From Brachionus plicatilis (Eukaryota > Rotifera > Eurotatoria > Ploima > Brachionidae): a stretch of DNA of 64,000 nt. The DNA lies in assembly GCA_010279815.1 (NCBI GenBank), contig QEOQ01000180.1:2043151-2107150 (forward strand). Direction: 5' to 3'. This document shows, piece after piece, positions 25,443 through 35,400 of this stretch. Both the position numbers and the translations under genes were made by a program. Position 1 is the first letter of the stretch; each line of letters begins with the position of its first letter. Below the pieces are notes generated by a model. It did no database searches and was not told where the DNA came from. It worked only from the letters and a program-made list of their open reading frames with translations.

Positions 25443-26290
25443 TTATAATAAGACGAGTTCTTTTTTTTGGGCTTTTTTGCTTAAAGTTTTATTGAAAAAT
25501 TTTAAAAAGAAAAAAAATCTTGCCAAATATTTTGATCTGATAATCAGTATTCGACTTTCTATTTTCCCTTTCCTAGGTTCATAAGTACATAGGTACAAAA
25601 CTTTACATTTGTTCATGTTTAGATCTGCTGACCATATATCTTTCCATTCCACTAGTAGATCGAGGTCTCTCTGAGTTCTAATGATCCTACGCTCGGATAT
25701 TTGGAGAGTTCAATTAATTTCAAGACATCGGCATAACTAAGACTAAAACTTTTGAGGCTCTCAAGGAAATCAGTGATAAAAATTATGAATAGAATTGGAC
25801 CGTAAATCGATCCTTGTGATACTCCGCTTGTAACTACTTCCTAGTTGGATGCTTCATTCCCTAAAACAACTCTTTTTACTCTCCCAATCAGAAAAGACTC
25901 AATCTATCTTGGAAGTTGACCATTTAACCCATATGTTTCAAGTTTTTTTATCTATGAGGAACTTAATCAAAGGCCTTTGAGAAGTCAGTATACATAATGT
26001 CAACATTTTTTCATTTTTCTTATTCATAAGTTGCTTTATCAATGAACTCTAATAGATGTGCTGTCCCTGATCTGTTAGGTAGAAAATCATGCTGTTTATT
26101 AGAAATTAATGTGTATTTTAGTAAATAGTTCATTATTTCGTTCTTCAGCATTCTTTCCACTACCTTTCGGACTATTGAAACCGGTCTGTAATTTGTAATG
26201 TCCTTTTTTGATCCACTTTTATGTATAGAAGATGCATTTGCTTTTTTCCATAATTTTGGTTGTTCGTCCTCGTTAAATGATTTTATAATT
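25443..26290 (-). mobile_element. LINE reverse-transcriptase relic (CR1/Jockey-like)
   Basis: Reading the minus strand from about 26290 down gives a degenerate RT. Motifs in order are NYRPVSIV.KVVERMLKNEI, a LISNKQH.FLPNRSGTAHL block, DFSKAFD with a following stop, GVSQGSIYGPILFIIFITDF and SYADVLKL (the YADD catalytic box with the second Asp changed to Val). A frameshifted W....DLNMNKCKVLYL block comes last. Several stops and shifts, plus the lost catalytic Asp, show the copy is dead. It belongs to the non-LTR class but need not be the same family as the copy near 3 kb. Confidence 0.8.
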
Positions 26291-27706
26291 ATAAATGTTA
26301 GCTCTAAGTAAAATTTTTAGATTTAAACACCAAAACTGTGAATGTTAAATTTCGAAAAATTTAATTATAAATAAAACAACTTTTTTTGTGTTTATAAAAA
26401 GCTGAGTATTAAATAATTGAAACAAAATCAATGAGTTTTTAAAGAAAAACCATTTTTGATTAAAATATTGTCTATGCAATCAAATTTATTGAATAAATCA
26501 AATCTCCAAAATATTAAATCAAAATTAATTTTTTAGAATTTAAAATTTTTTTGTTTAAAAAAATAAAATTCGAAAAATAACTTCATTTATGCTTTATTTA
26601 AATAAGATCATCTTTTTGTATACAAAATGATGTGTAGAAAAATTAATAATTTTTTTTTCTTTTACTTATGTGCTACCAAATTGTCTTTTGTAATCATTAA
26701 TTTTAGAAGCCTAATCTGTAAAAATAGGGAAGTAAATTTTTAACAAAAATATATGCATATTGCATCTCTATAATTTATTTATAAATTTACCTAACAAACT
26801 TAGAATTCTAATATTCCTAAATTAAATTATGCTAAAAAAACATCATTAATATTCAACAAAAATATAAACTACCACATTTAAACTTTTTTTTAATTTGATG
26901 CTTATCAATTTGTTTCAAAAAAAGTTTAAATTTCTCTAATAAATTGAGCATCAAGCGAAGTCTATTCCAAACAGCCATTAAGTACACACAAAGACAAATT
27001 AAATCCAAGTGCTCTAAAACAAAAATTAATTATTTCATTTTCATTTATTATCATTATAATAATTCAAGTTTGATGTTAAGACAAAAGCCGAGCGTATGCA
27101 CAGAGACACGCGCACTCACACTCCATAATTTCATAATTTATAAATATGCGTTTAAAATAATTTCCAGTGTGTTTACATGGATGGATCAAGGCAGCTATCA
27201 AGTGATCGCTTGTGAGCTTAAAATGTGTGAGTTGGTTTCGTCTAGCTGCGTGACTTGAATGCGTGATAATTCAAGAGAATAATGAGCGCTAAAAGCAAAA
27301 AAATAAAATTTGAAACAAAATTTTTAATATGTAGAATTATTGTTTCGTATGCTTGTGTTGTTCTCGTTGTTATTATTTTGTGAGTGTGTGTGTGTGTTCT
27401 CGTTGAAATAATTTTTAAATTTTACAAATTCATAAACTTTTTCAAATTTTGAAACGTAACAAAACTCGACGGACCAAGACCAGTGATTGCAAGCAGGCTA
27501 CTCTTGTTCAATCGGCTCCACCAACTCAATCGATTTTTACGATCAATCTGCCAGTCTGCCAAAGTTGGCCAATATTCTTTTTAAATAGACTTTTCAGATC
27601 TATTACATTGGAACATATGAATTTTTTTTCAAGCCATAGTATCAATTTAAGATAAGCTAGTAAAAAATTGAACTCAAAATTGCGACACAAATAGCTCGCT
27701 ATCTTA
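26291..27706. other. Spacer with (GT)n microsatellite and possible 5' exon
   Basis: Sequence complexity rises after about 26.94 kb. A short (GT)n run lies near 27380-27396. An open stretch at about 27449-27655 has coding-like wording (KRNKTRRTKTSDCKQATLVQ) but no ATG and no recognisable family. This may be promoter, 5' UTR or an unassigned exon for a gene to the right. Nothing firmer can be supported. Confidence 0.35.
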
Positions 27707-27799
27707 ATGAAAACAAGCTTGGAAAATTTGGTGTCAGCTTTGTTTGGGGACACACAGCAAATCAATCTTCTGGGCAACACTCGATCCCTGGGCACCCAG
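27707..27799 (+). CDS. Exon-like ORF ending at a GT donor, gene unknown
   Basis: An ATG at 27707 opens 31 codons (begins MKTSLENLVSALFGDTQQ) ending exactly at CAG|GTAAAC, a strong splice donor, in phase 0. Codon wording is well above the surrounding noise. The next possible partner in the same phase is an acceptor just upstream of the MED1 ATG (AACAGCACAG, ending near 32461), which is also phase 0. If these join, the Ty3/Gypsy copy lies in the first intron of MED1. That link is inference, and this N-terminal segment matches nothing I recognise in MED1. Confidence 0.35.
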
Positions 27800-27911
27800 G
27801 TAAACACACAATTACCAAGCAAAAAAAAAATTTTATGCAGAAATTTCATTTTTTTTAAATAATCAGGATTTCAAATTTTGGTAAACTTTGATACAGATAT
27901 CGAGGAGATAA

Positions 27912-28304
27912 TGCGAGGAGGACGACGACTTGACACTCGTAAAGGCTCTCAACATTGCCCGCAACTGCGAGACCAACAGCGACAGCGTCGATGGCCTGAC
28001 GAAGCCAACCCCGAGAGAGCTCGAAGGGCGCGGACAAGCCCTGTTCCGCACGGACCGCGGACAAGCCCTGTTCCGCACGGACCGCGGCCAACCCACGCGA
28101 AACGAAAAGCTCGACAGGAGCGCAGGAGGAAACCAGCGTCAGAGTGCACCATTCTCTGGAGCGCAGGAAATCCAAAGCTCGGACAAGTGCCGGAACTGCA
28201 ACGGTTCGCCGCACACATTCAGCGTGTGCCCGGCTCGGGGAAAGCTTTGTGCGAATTGTGGAATCGAGAACCACTTCGCGGCAGCCTGCCCAGCTTTCCA
28301 CTAA
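27912..28304 (+). pseudogene. Gag C-terminal remnant with two CCHC zinc knuckles
   Basis: Open frame from just after the in-frame TAA at 27909 to TAA at 28302-28304. It has no convincing start codon, so the capsid part is missing. Two zinc knuckles of the form C-x2-C-x4-H-x4-C are visible near the C-terminus (CRNCNGSPHTFSVC and CANCGIENHFAAAC), the nucleocapsid nucleic-acid-binding unit. A 27-bp unit is duplicated in tandem at about 28032-28085 (protein repeat GQALFRTDR twice). The final codons read into the inverted downstream segment, so this stop is probably not the original one. Confidence 0.8.
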
Positions 28305-28608
28305 AAAGTTCAGGGAATCTGGCTACGAGCCATTCTACGGTGTGCTGCTCGATGGTGGAGGATTCGGCCTCCAGGGACCGTCAACGGCTGAGAGAGGCGA
28401 TCGGCTTGGCGATGCTAACCACTCCCAGATCGACACAAGTGCGCTTGCTGAGCAGGTTCTCAGCCTCGCCCTCAACAACGACGAATGTGGCTCTTGCCCA
28501 CGTCCCACGGAACGACACGTCCGCTTCGAACTTACCCAGGAATGGGATCGGCAGTCTCGACTTGTACCCAAAGTACTGCGTCGTGAACGGCGTCAAGGGC
28601 CGTCGTCG
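28300..28608 (-). pseudogene. Inverted retroviral-type protease / linker segment
   Basis: The minus strand, not the plus strand, encodes the part that should lie between gag and RT. Its motifs read LTPFTTQYFGYKS, PIPFLGKFEADVSF, ATFVVVEGEAENLL and, after a single in-frame TGA at 28381-28383, VEWLVARFPELFSG, the linker normally just before RT. All are in one minus-strand frame. The catalytic Asp-Thr/Ser-Gly box expected upstream is not present at either junction, so the inversion was accompanied by loss of that part. The plus-strand pol frame reads through here only because G+C-rich DNA has few stop codons. Confidence 0.8.
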
Positions 28609-31600
28609 TATGTCGACCAAAACGTCCGCCCCGTGAGACAGCCGCAACGCCCGGTTGCGTTCCATCTGCGCGAGGCAGTAGGAAGAGAGCTGGACAAGCA
28701 GGTCGAGCAGGGCATTCTCGAGCCTGTCGACAGCAGTAGCGGACCGACCCCATGGGTCTCAAACCTAGTTGTGGTGCCCAAGGACAAGACGGCGCACGCC
28801 AACTGGAGGAACAAGCGTACGGAGTACACGTTGGAGATTCGGCTCACGTGTGATTCCAAGGCGCTCAACAAAGCGATCCGACGGACCCGATTTCCGGGTA
28901 AAACGATTGAGGATCTCATCACGCAAGTCAACGGCGCCACGGTCTTCTCGAAGATAGACCTCATCAAGGCGTTTCATCAGTTCGCGTTGGACCAGGAGAG
29001 TCGGAACTACACGACCATCACAACGCATCGAGGGCTGTATCGTTACAAGCGCCTGCACATGGGCATTTCGTGCGCGTCCGAGGTGTTCACGGAGGGCCTT
29101 CGCAACATCCTGCTCGGATGCGAAGGTCAGTTGAACATGACCGACGATATTCTGGTCTACGGGAAGGACCAGGCCGAGCACGACCGGAACCTCATGCGAG
29201 TGCTCAAGCGGCTTCAGGAGGCTGGACTCACGGCCAATCCTGGTAAGTGCAAGTTTTTCAAGTCGGAGCTCACGTTCTTTGGCCTTCGCTTCTCGAGCAA
29301 AGGGATAGCTCCGACAGAGGACCGATGCCGCGCGCTTCGCGAAGCCAGAGCACCCGAGGACGTCAAGGCCCTGCGGAGCTTCTTGGGCGTGGTACAGTTC
29401 AGCGCCAGATTCATTCCCGATCTGAACACCGTCACCGACCCCCTGTGGCAGCTCACCAAGAAGGGCGCAGCGTGGAGGTGGAAAGCTGTCGAGCAGCTGG
29501 CTTTCGAGAGGATCAAGGCATCGATTAGCTCGAAGTGCATGGCCTACTTCGACAAGACATGGCTCACGGAGGTCATTGTCGACGCCAGCCCGGTCGGACT
29601 CAGCTCGATTCTGGTGCAGGTCAACCCGAACGACCGCAGCGACCGCAGATTCGTGTGCTTCGCATCCCGTTCGCTAACCGATGTCGAGCGAAGGTACAGC
29701 CAGTGCGAGAAAGAAGCGCTCGCGGCCGTGTGGGGCTCTGAACGGTACTGGCTATACCTGTTCGGTTCCCACTACACGCTGGTTACGGACAACCGAGCGG
29801 TGCAGCTAATTTTCGGGGACTCGGCGAAGCGACCACCAGCTCGGATCGAAAGGTGGGGCCTACGGCTCTCCCAGTTTGACTACTCGATCGAGCACCGACC
29901 TGGCTCATCCAACATCGCGGACTACTTCTCGCGACATCCAGATCCGAAGGTAAGTCTGACGACCGAGATCGAGGAGAGTAAGACGGAGCGCTACATCAAC
30001 ACCGTCGTGCGGAGTGCAGTGCCGGAGGCGATTACGCTCAAAGAGATCGCCGCGGCGACCCTGGCAGATAGCGAGCTACAACGGCTGCTAGTCTGGTGCA
30101 GGAGCGAGGTGCAAACGCAGCTTCCACCGCATCTTTCGGCGTACCGACACGTTGCGAAAGAGATCAATGCCACGACAAGCGGCATTCTCCTCCGAGATCA
30201 GCGCATCATCGTGCCCGCAGCACTGCGAGACCGAGTCGCAGACTTGGCACACACCGGACACCAGGGCATCGAGAAGACGAAGGCTCTCGTCCGAGCACGC
30301 GTCTGGTTTCCGGGCATCGACGAGATGGTCCACGACAGAGTGAAGAGGTGCCAAGCGTGCCAGGCGAACACCGATCGGCGATCATACGAGCCGATGGTAG
30401 CGTCACCGATGCCCCAAGGACCGTGGCAAGTCGTCGGTGGCGATTTTTTCGGTCCGATGGCGGACGGCTCGTACTGGTTCGTAAACCACTGCGAGTACTC
30501 GCGCTGGGCGATGGTCCACCACATCCGGTCTGTGTCTGCCGACACTGTGATCCCGGTTCTGGACGAGCTGTTCAGCATGTTCGGCACGCCACTGGTCTAC
30601 AAGACTGACAACGGATCGCCGTTCCAGTCGCACTCGTTCGCGGCATTCGCCAAGCGGCTAGGCTTTCGGCATCGCCGGATCACGCCACTCTGGCCCAGGG
30701 CGAACGCCGAGACGGAGAGCTTCATGAAGAAGCTCGGGAAAGTGCTGAGGACAGCAACCATCGAGGGAGTAGACAAGAACGTCGCTCTACGACAGTTTCT
30801 GAGGGCATACCGGGAGACGCCTCATACCACCACGAAGGTAGCCCCCGCTCAGCTCATGATGGGCTACAGCCGGACGTCGGGCATCCCGCAGCTCAGCGCT
30901 CCCGCCTGCGATCAGAGCGGCAACCAGGCCGCGCATCGTTTCGCGCAGGAGAACGATCGCAAGGCTAAGGAGGTGATGACGCGCGAGTACAACGCTCGCA
31001 TGCGTGTGCAGCAGTCCGAATTGAAGGTGGGGGATCTTGTACTCCTGAAGCTTCAGCGAGTATGCAAGACGACGCCAGAGTGGGACCCGGAGCCGTACGT
31101 CATCACAGAACGGAAAGGCAGTATGGTGAGTGTATACCGGCACAACCACATCTTGACGACACGCAACGTGTCGTTCTTCAAGTTGTACCGGAAGAGCAAC
31201 ACCGACGATGAAGATCTCGCCAGCCTTCAATCGCACGCGGAGGTCGTGTGCCCGCCGGTTCCAAGGCCATCCGGCCTATTACCGTTTGACCTGAACACGC
31301 CGCTTCAGGACGCCCAGCCAGTTTCCCTGGATTCAGCCGAATCTTCGAGAGGGGGGGAAGGTACGGCAATGACAACGCGCACGACCAGGAAAGCGGAGTC
31401 AACGCAGGCAGCAGGAGACGGGACACCGGCAGTCCAGCAGGTTCCGACCGCGACGGTCGACAGCTCGAAGCCGAGGACGTCCCAAGACGAGGCCCAGGCG
31501 CAGCAGCGCAAAGCAGGGCGGCCCACGAAAGCGCAAGAGGCAGCCAACAGAGCAGCAGCGGCTGCGGCAGAGGCAGCGCGCACGGCATCAAACCCGCCCA

Positions 31601-31662
31601 CGCACAAGATGCAGACACGGAGGCAGGCCAAGCCTTCGGCTCAAGCCGGGGGGAAGATGTGA
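28609..31662 (+). CDS. pol: Pol polyprotein part: RT, RNase H, integrase (Ty3/Gypsy)
   Basis: The frame is open from at least 28144, but homology on this strand starts at YVDQNVRPVRQPQR near 28609. RT: PTPWVSNLVVVPK, GATVFSKIDLIKAFHQ, MTDDILVYG (catalytic Asp pair). RNase H: VDASPVGLSSILV, EKEALAAVWG, VTDNRAVQ. Integrase: a GHQGIEKTKAL.....RCQACQ zinc-binding part, then Asp in GGDFF, Asp in KTDNGSPF and Glu in NAETESF as the catalytic triad, followed by a C-terminal GDLVLLK...WDPEPY..TERKGSMV fold. An Ala/Gln-rich tail ends at 31662. It reverse-transcribes and integrates the element. No stop or frameshift is seen over about 3 kb, suggesting recent activity of the family. Domain order (integrase last) marks Ty3/Gypsy rather than Ty1/Copia. 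Confidence 0.92.
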   Translation, partial: YVDQNVRPVRQPQRPVAFHLREAVGRELDKQVEQGILEPVDSSSGPTPWVSNLVVVPKDKTAHANWRNKRTEYTLEIRLTCDSKALNKAIRRTRFPGKTIEDLITQVNGATVFSKIDLIKAFHQFALDQESRNYTTITTHRGLYRYKRLHMGISCASEVFTEGLRNILLGCEGQLNMTDDILVYGKDQAEHDRNLMRVLKRLQEAGLTANPGKCKFFKSELTFFGLRFSSKGIAPTEDRCRALREARAPEDVKALRSFLGVVQFSARFIPDLNTVTDPLWQLTKKGAAWRWKAVEQLAFERIKASISSKCMAYFDKTWLTEVIVDASPVGLSSILVQVNPNDRSDRRFVCFASRSLTDVERRYSQCEKEALAAVWGSERYWLYLFGSHYTLVTDNRAVQLIFGDSAKRPPARIERWGLRLSQFDYSIEHRPGSSNIADYFSRHPDPKVSLTTEIEESKTERYINTVVRSAVPEAITLKEIAAATLADSELQRLLVWCRSEVQTQLPPHLSAYRHVAKEINATTSGILLRDQRIIVPAALRDRVADLAHTGHQGIEKTKALVRARVWFPGIDEMVHDRVKRCQACQANTDRRSYEPMVASPMPQGPWQVVGGDFFGPMADGSYWFVNHCEYSRWAMVHHIRSVSADTVIPVLDELFSMFGTPLVYKTDNGSPFQSHSFAAFAKRLGFRHRRITPLWPRANAETESFMKKLGKVLRTATIEGVDKNVALRQFLRAYRETPHTTTKVAPAQLMMGYSRTSGIPQLSAPACDQSGNQAAHRFAQENDRKAKEVMTREYNARMRVQQSELKVGDLVLLKLQRVCKTTPEWDPEPYVITERKGSMVSVYRHNHILTTRNVSFFKLYRKSNTDDEDLASLQSHAEVVCPPVPRPSGLLPFDLNTPLQDAQPVSLDSAESSRGGEGTAMTTRTTRKAESTQAAGDGTPAVQQVPTATVDSSKPRTSQDEAQAQQRKAGRPTKAQEAANRAAAAAAEAARTASNPPTHKMQTRRQAKPSAQAGGKM

Positions 31663-31785
31663 TGAGGACATCACTGTGCATGTACTCGGTTCGCTTTGCC
31701 GTTGCATGCACTCGTCTGAATCAGTAGACGATGTGCATGTTGAGCGCAGGCGAGACCGTGTACATACACTATAAATATTAAGCAA

Positions 31786-32470
31786 CTCTTTTTTTTATGG
31801 GGATGAAAAAATCTTAGTTATTGAAATAAAGTTTTATTTTAGTCTATTGGCTTTATTTCAATCTTTCTACTAGAAAAATCTTGGGTGCATAAATTTTGGC
31901 AAGTTTCTGCGTGTATGCTGTGATCGGGTGGGGATGTTTGATTTAAGAAAAAAAAGAGAAAAAAAAGCATTTTTTGAAAATTTTAATTCATTGAAGGAAT
32001 GTGTGTGCTCGGACCGGGTGTAAAAAAAAGAGCTTCAAGTGAATAATTTATTTAAAGATATAAAATAGTTTGATAAAATAAGACATTCAAAATTTAATTA
32101 TGGCTCAGGTCTCATCAGCTACCTGTAAACAGCATAGATTTTTTACTTAGGTCTTTTGGTGCAGCCATTTTTGTTGAAATTCTGTCAAGAAAAGAAGCAT
32201 TTTTGGAGAGCTAATTAATGAGTTTTTTTGATTTTTTTTAAGAAAAAAAAAATTTTTAGATTTATCTTTTTTTAAAAAAAATGTGCTTTTTATTTAGACT
32301 TGATTTAGAACAAAAAAATTAAGTTAAATTAATAATGATTGTAAAATTTTCGAATCGAGTAAATCTATGAATCAAAAATTTGACAATTATTTCAACTCGA
32401 TTCTTGAATTAAATTTAAAAATTGAAAAAAGCATTGACACTCGACACAAAGAACAGCACAGTCAAATCGT
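31786..32470. other. Spacer between retroelement and MED1 start
   Basis: AT-rich sequence with an AATAAAG-type word near 31825 and 31850 and purine/pyrimidine runs. It probably holds the MED1 5' UTR or promoter. No other feature can be supported. Confidence 0.4.
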
Positions 32471-35400
32471 ATGGATCAATGTAATAAAGATCTGTCTAAA
32501 AAACCAATCAATTGGACCGATTTAGAAAAGCAGCTTCCTCACGTACAGACACGAATCGGTGCGGCATCGGCGTCCGGAATTCCTAGTCACTCGATCTCAA
32601 TAAATAAACTCCTAGTTAAACAATGCACTGATCTTTTAATAAAACACATTAAAAGTATTATTTTATTTTTGCTTTTTTCTCTTTTTTTTTTGTTTTTTCT
32701 CATTGATTTTTGCGTTTTACCAAAGAGCTGAACCAAGCGCAGGTGATAGACCAACTGGAAAATCTGGCCCAGTCATGCAGTTTGCTGATTTACAAAACAC
32801 CATCGGAAGAAGACCCCAACACACTAAATGCTTTTTTGACCACCGATGACTTTTATTTTGAAGTAGCCATCGCTCTGAGTGGCGAGATAACTGATGCCAA
32901 ATTTTCAATATTCAGTGAGCCAGCCACGGTCAGTTTTATTCTAAAAAAAAATTTTTGTTTACATTGTCTAAACTTAATTCAAATCAAAACAGAGTAGCGT
33001 TTTGTTAAAAAATATTTTTTGCTCATGGAATTGGGACCTTTTGTCCAAACACATTGAAGGCGTCAAGTGCAACTTTATCCTCAGTGATCCCGATCCGTAA
33101 GAGACTGCTGACTTTTTTTGTTGCCAAAAAAATTAAACATTTCCCGTTTCTTAGCCAAATAAGGTCCACCGGTTTCAAAGCTATTCAGTGTTTGGAAAAA
33201 GACTTGTCTCAACTGTACCAAATTGAGCTTAGATTTTACGAAAAAGTCAACGGAACAAAACCGAGCTATTACGCGCTAAATCAACAGCCGAACTATACAG
33301 ACAAGCTTATAAATCAAACACCAATTGGTGTATTTAAAAAAAGTGAACTTGGCCAGCCGCTTCGGTTGTACTATTATCTAAGTCCGCTTGACTTAATTCA
33401 ACATCATCAAAATTTGAATGCTAAATTTAAAAAAAAAATCGACTCCACTCACAACACAATCAGTAATTTATTGTCACCAGACGAATTGTTCAGTTACGAG
33501 CTAGGCTCTTACTTGAGCGTTTCGCTTGTCCAAACCTCCAAAACACACAAATTGGTCGATTCTAATCTATTGGTATTGACCGAAAACGACGATGAACGCA
33601 CTATTTTCGAATATTTAAATCCGTATGTAAATCAAAACTTTAATATTGAACAGTAAGCTTCTTTTTTATAATTTTTTTTTTTTTTTAAACTTAGCATATT
33701 TTTTTTATTTTTTTTCTAAAGTAAATTTGATTAAAAAGCACACTCTCTAAACATATGTTTTAAGAAAAAATAATTAAAATGCTGCATCCGTAATTTTTTG
33801 GAATTTTTCAAGGGTTTTATTTAAAATTTGATCAGAACTTAAAAAAAGTTTTTTTTTTGTTTTTGATAATTTAAAAAATGCAACAAACGCCATGCTCTAA
33901 AAATATGTTTTAAGCTTGGGGTCTGAATTAAAATACAATTTTTTAAATTTCAATGCAGCATCAAAGCTTAAGATGTTTGCCAGAAATTAAAAAAAAATAT
34001 TTTGTATTCAATATTAGTATCGGGCCTTTTGATTACGGCCGAGAAAACATATTTGTTTCTTTATTTTAACTATTTTTCTTACATTCAATTCTGTTATCTA
34101 TTAAATTTTCATATTTGAATTTTTTTGAATATTTTTTTTACCCACACCCATCCCCATTTTTGGTGGTCTTTTTATATTTAGTGGCCGCCACTTACGGCAC
34201 CCAACACTGTTCAATTTGTAGCTCTAGATAAAGTGCATAGCTAAAAAAAATTGAATTGGAAAACGTGCTTAATTTAAAAAAATAATTTTTGTGTTTCACA
34301 AAAATTTCATACTTTGATACTGCATTTAACTTGTATTTTTTGCATGCAACACAATTTTGTTTCGGTATAAGAAGCTACAATATTTAGCAAAGGATTATGA
34401 TAGCTTAAAAAATAATCATGTTTTTGGTTTTTAGGTAATTGAAAGAAAGAGATGATAATTTGTAAAAATAGAATTGAATCAATATGGCTTATTTAATGGA
34501 TATCTGAGAGAAAAAAAAAACGATTATAAACGCAAAAAATACGGAAAAATTTAAAAAATGAGTAAATTATTGAAAATACATAAATTTTTGTTCTTAAATT
34601 CAAGAATATTCTTATTTTAAAAATTTTTCCTTATTTTTTGCGTTTATAATCCGTGTTTTCCCGTTTTAACGCGTTAAAACAATCACGTTTTTTTTCTGTT
34701 TTTTTTTCTCTCGGGCATTTTTAATGCAAAAAATTAAATCACTTTTTAATTTCTTTTAAAGTATAATGATTAATTTCAATCCAAAAGAATCGTAACACAT
34801 AGTTACCAGTAATTGACCTTTTTGGCTTTATTTCTAAATATTTTCTAATATTGATCGTAAAAATATTTAAACAGTCCAGCCGAAAAAGGGTAAATTTGGG
34901 TAAAAACATCTGAAACTCAAGCGATAGTTTTTTAAATTAATTGTTTATAACTAAAAGCGTAATCAAGGTTGTGAATATAAAAATACTCTAGGCACAAAAA
35001 AAACATATAAATCATCAATTTACAATTTTGTTAATCAAAACACTTCAATAAATAAATAAAATTACAAGAAGAAAATTTTAAAATTATTCCTCAAAATTTC
35101 AATTTTACTTTTATAAATTTAATTTAAATTTATTTAAAAATTTTTTTTTAGAACTCCGTTATTTTTTAAATCATCACTAAAGCAATTAAATTCTTCGCCA
35201 AGCATACCAGCCACATTTCAAGTAAAACTTAACAAACCAGTAGTTATGTGTTTGAGCACACTTAGATTTTTACATGAACAAATAAGTATGACAAAAGAAA
35301 TTTGTTTTAAAGCAAATTAATTTTTAAAATTTTCTAAAAGATATCGAATCACCACCAGAGACAGTAAAACCAACTCCGTTTTTCGAACTCCTCGCCAAAA

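Larger units (their letters stand above)
27900..31785 (+). mobile_element. Ty3/Gypsy LTR retrotransposon, truncated at both ends
   Basis: A block that is strikingly G+C-rich against its AT-rich surroundings. Order: remnant of gag (27912-28304), a protease segment in inverted orientation (about 28300-28608), RT, RNase H, integrase, a polypurine tract (about 31645-31659, CCGGGGGGAAG) and the start of a 3' LTR (about 31658-31785, with ACTATAAATATT as a TATA-like box). No 5' LTR or primer-binding site is found, and the 3' LTR appears cut off after the TATA box. The copy therefore looks incapable of autonomous movement even though the RT-integrase frame is intact. Confidence 0.85.

Noticed and set aside
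27855..28301. Minus-strand ORFs of 77-148 codons opposite gag
   Set aside because: Shadow frames of the G+C-rich retroelement, carrying no recognisable motif.
28144..28608. N-terminal 155 codons of the long plus-strand pol ORF as real protein
   Set aside because: This part overlaps gag in another frame and then runs antisense through the inverted protease segment; openness follows from high G+C.
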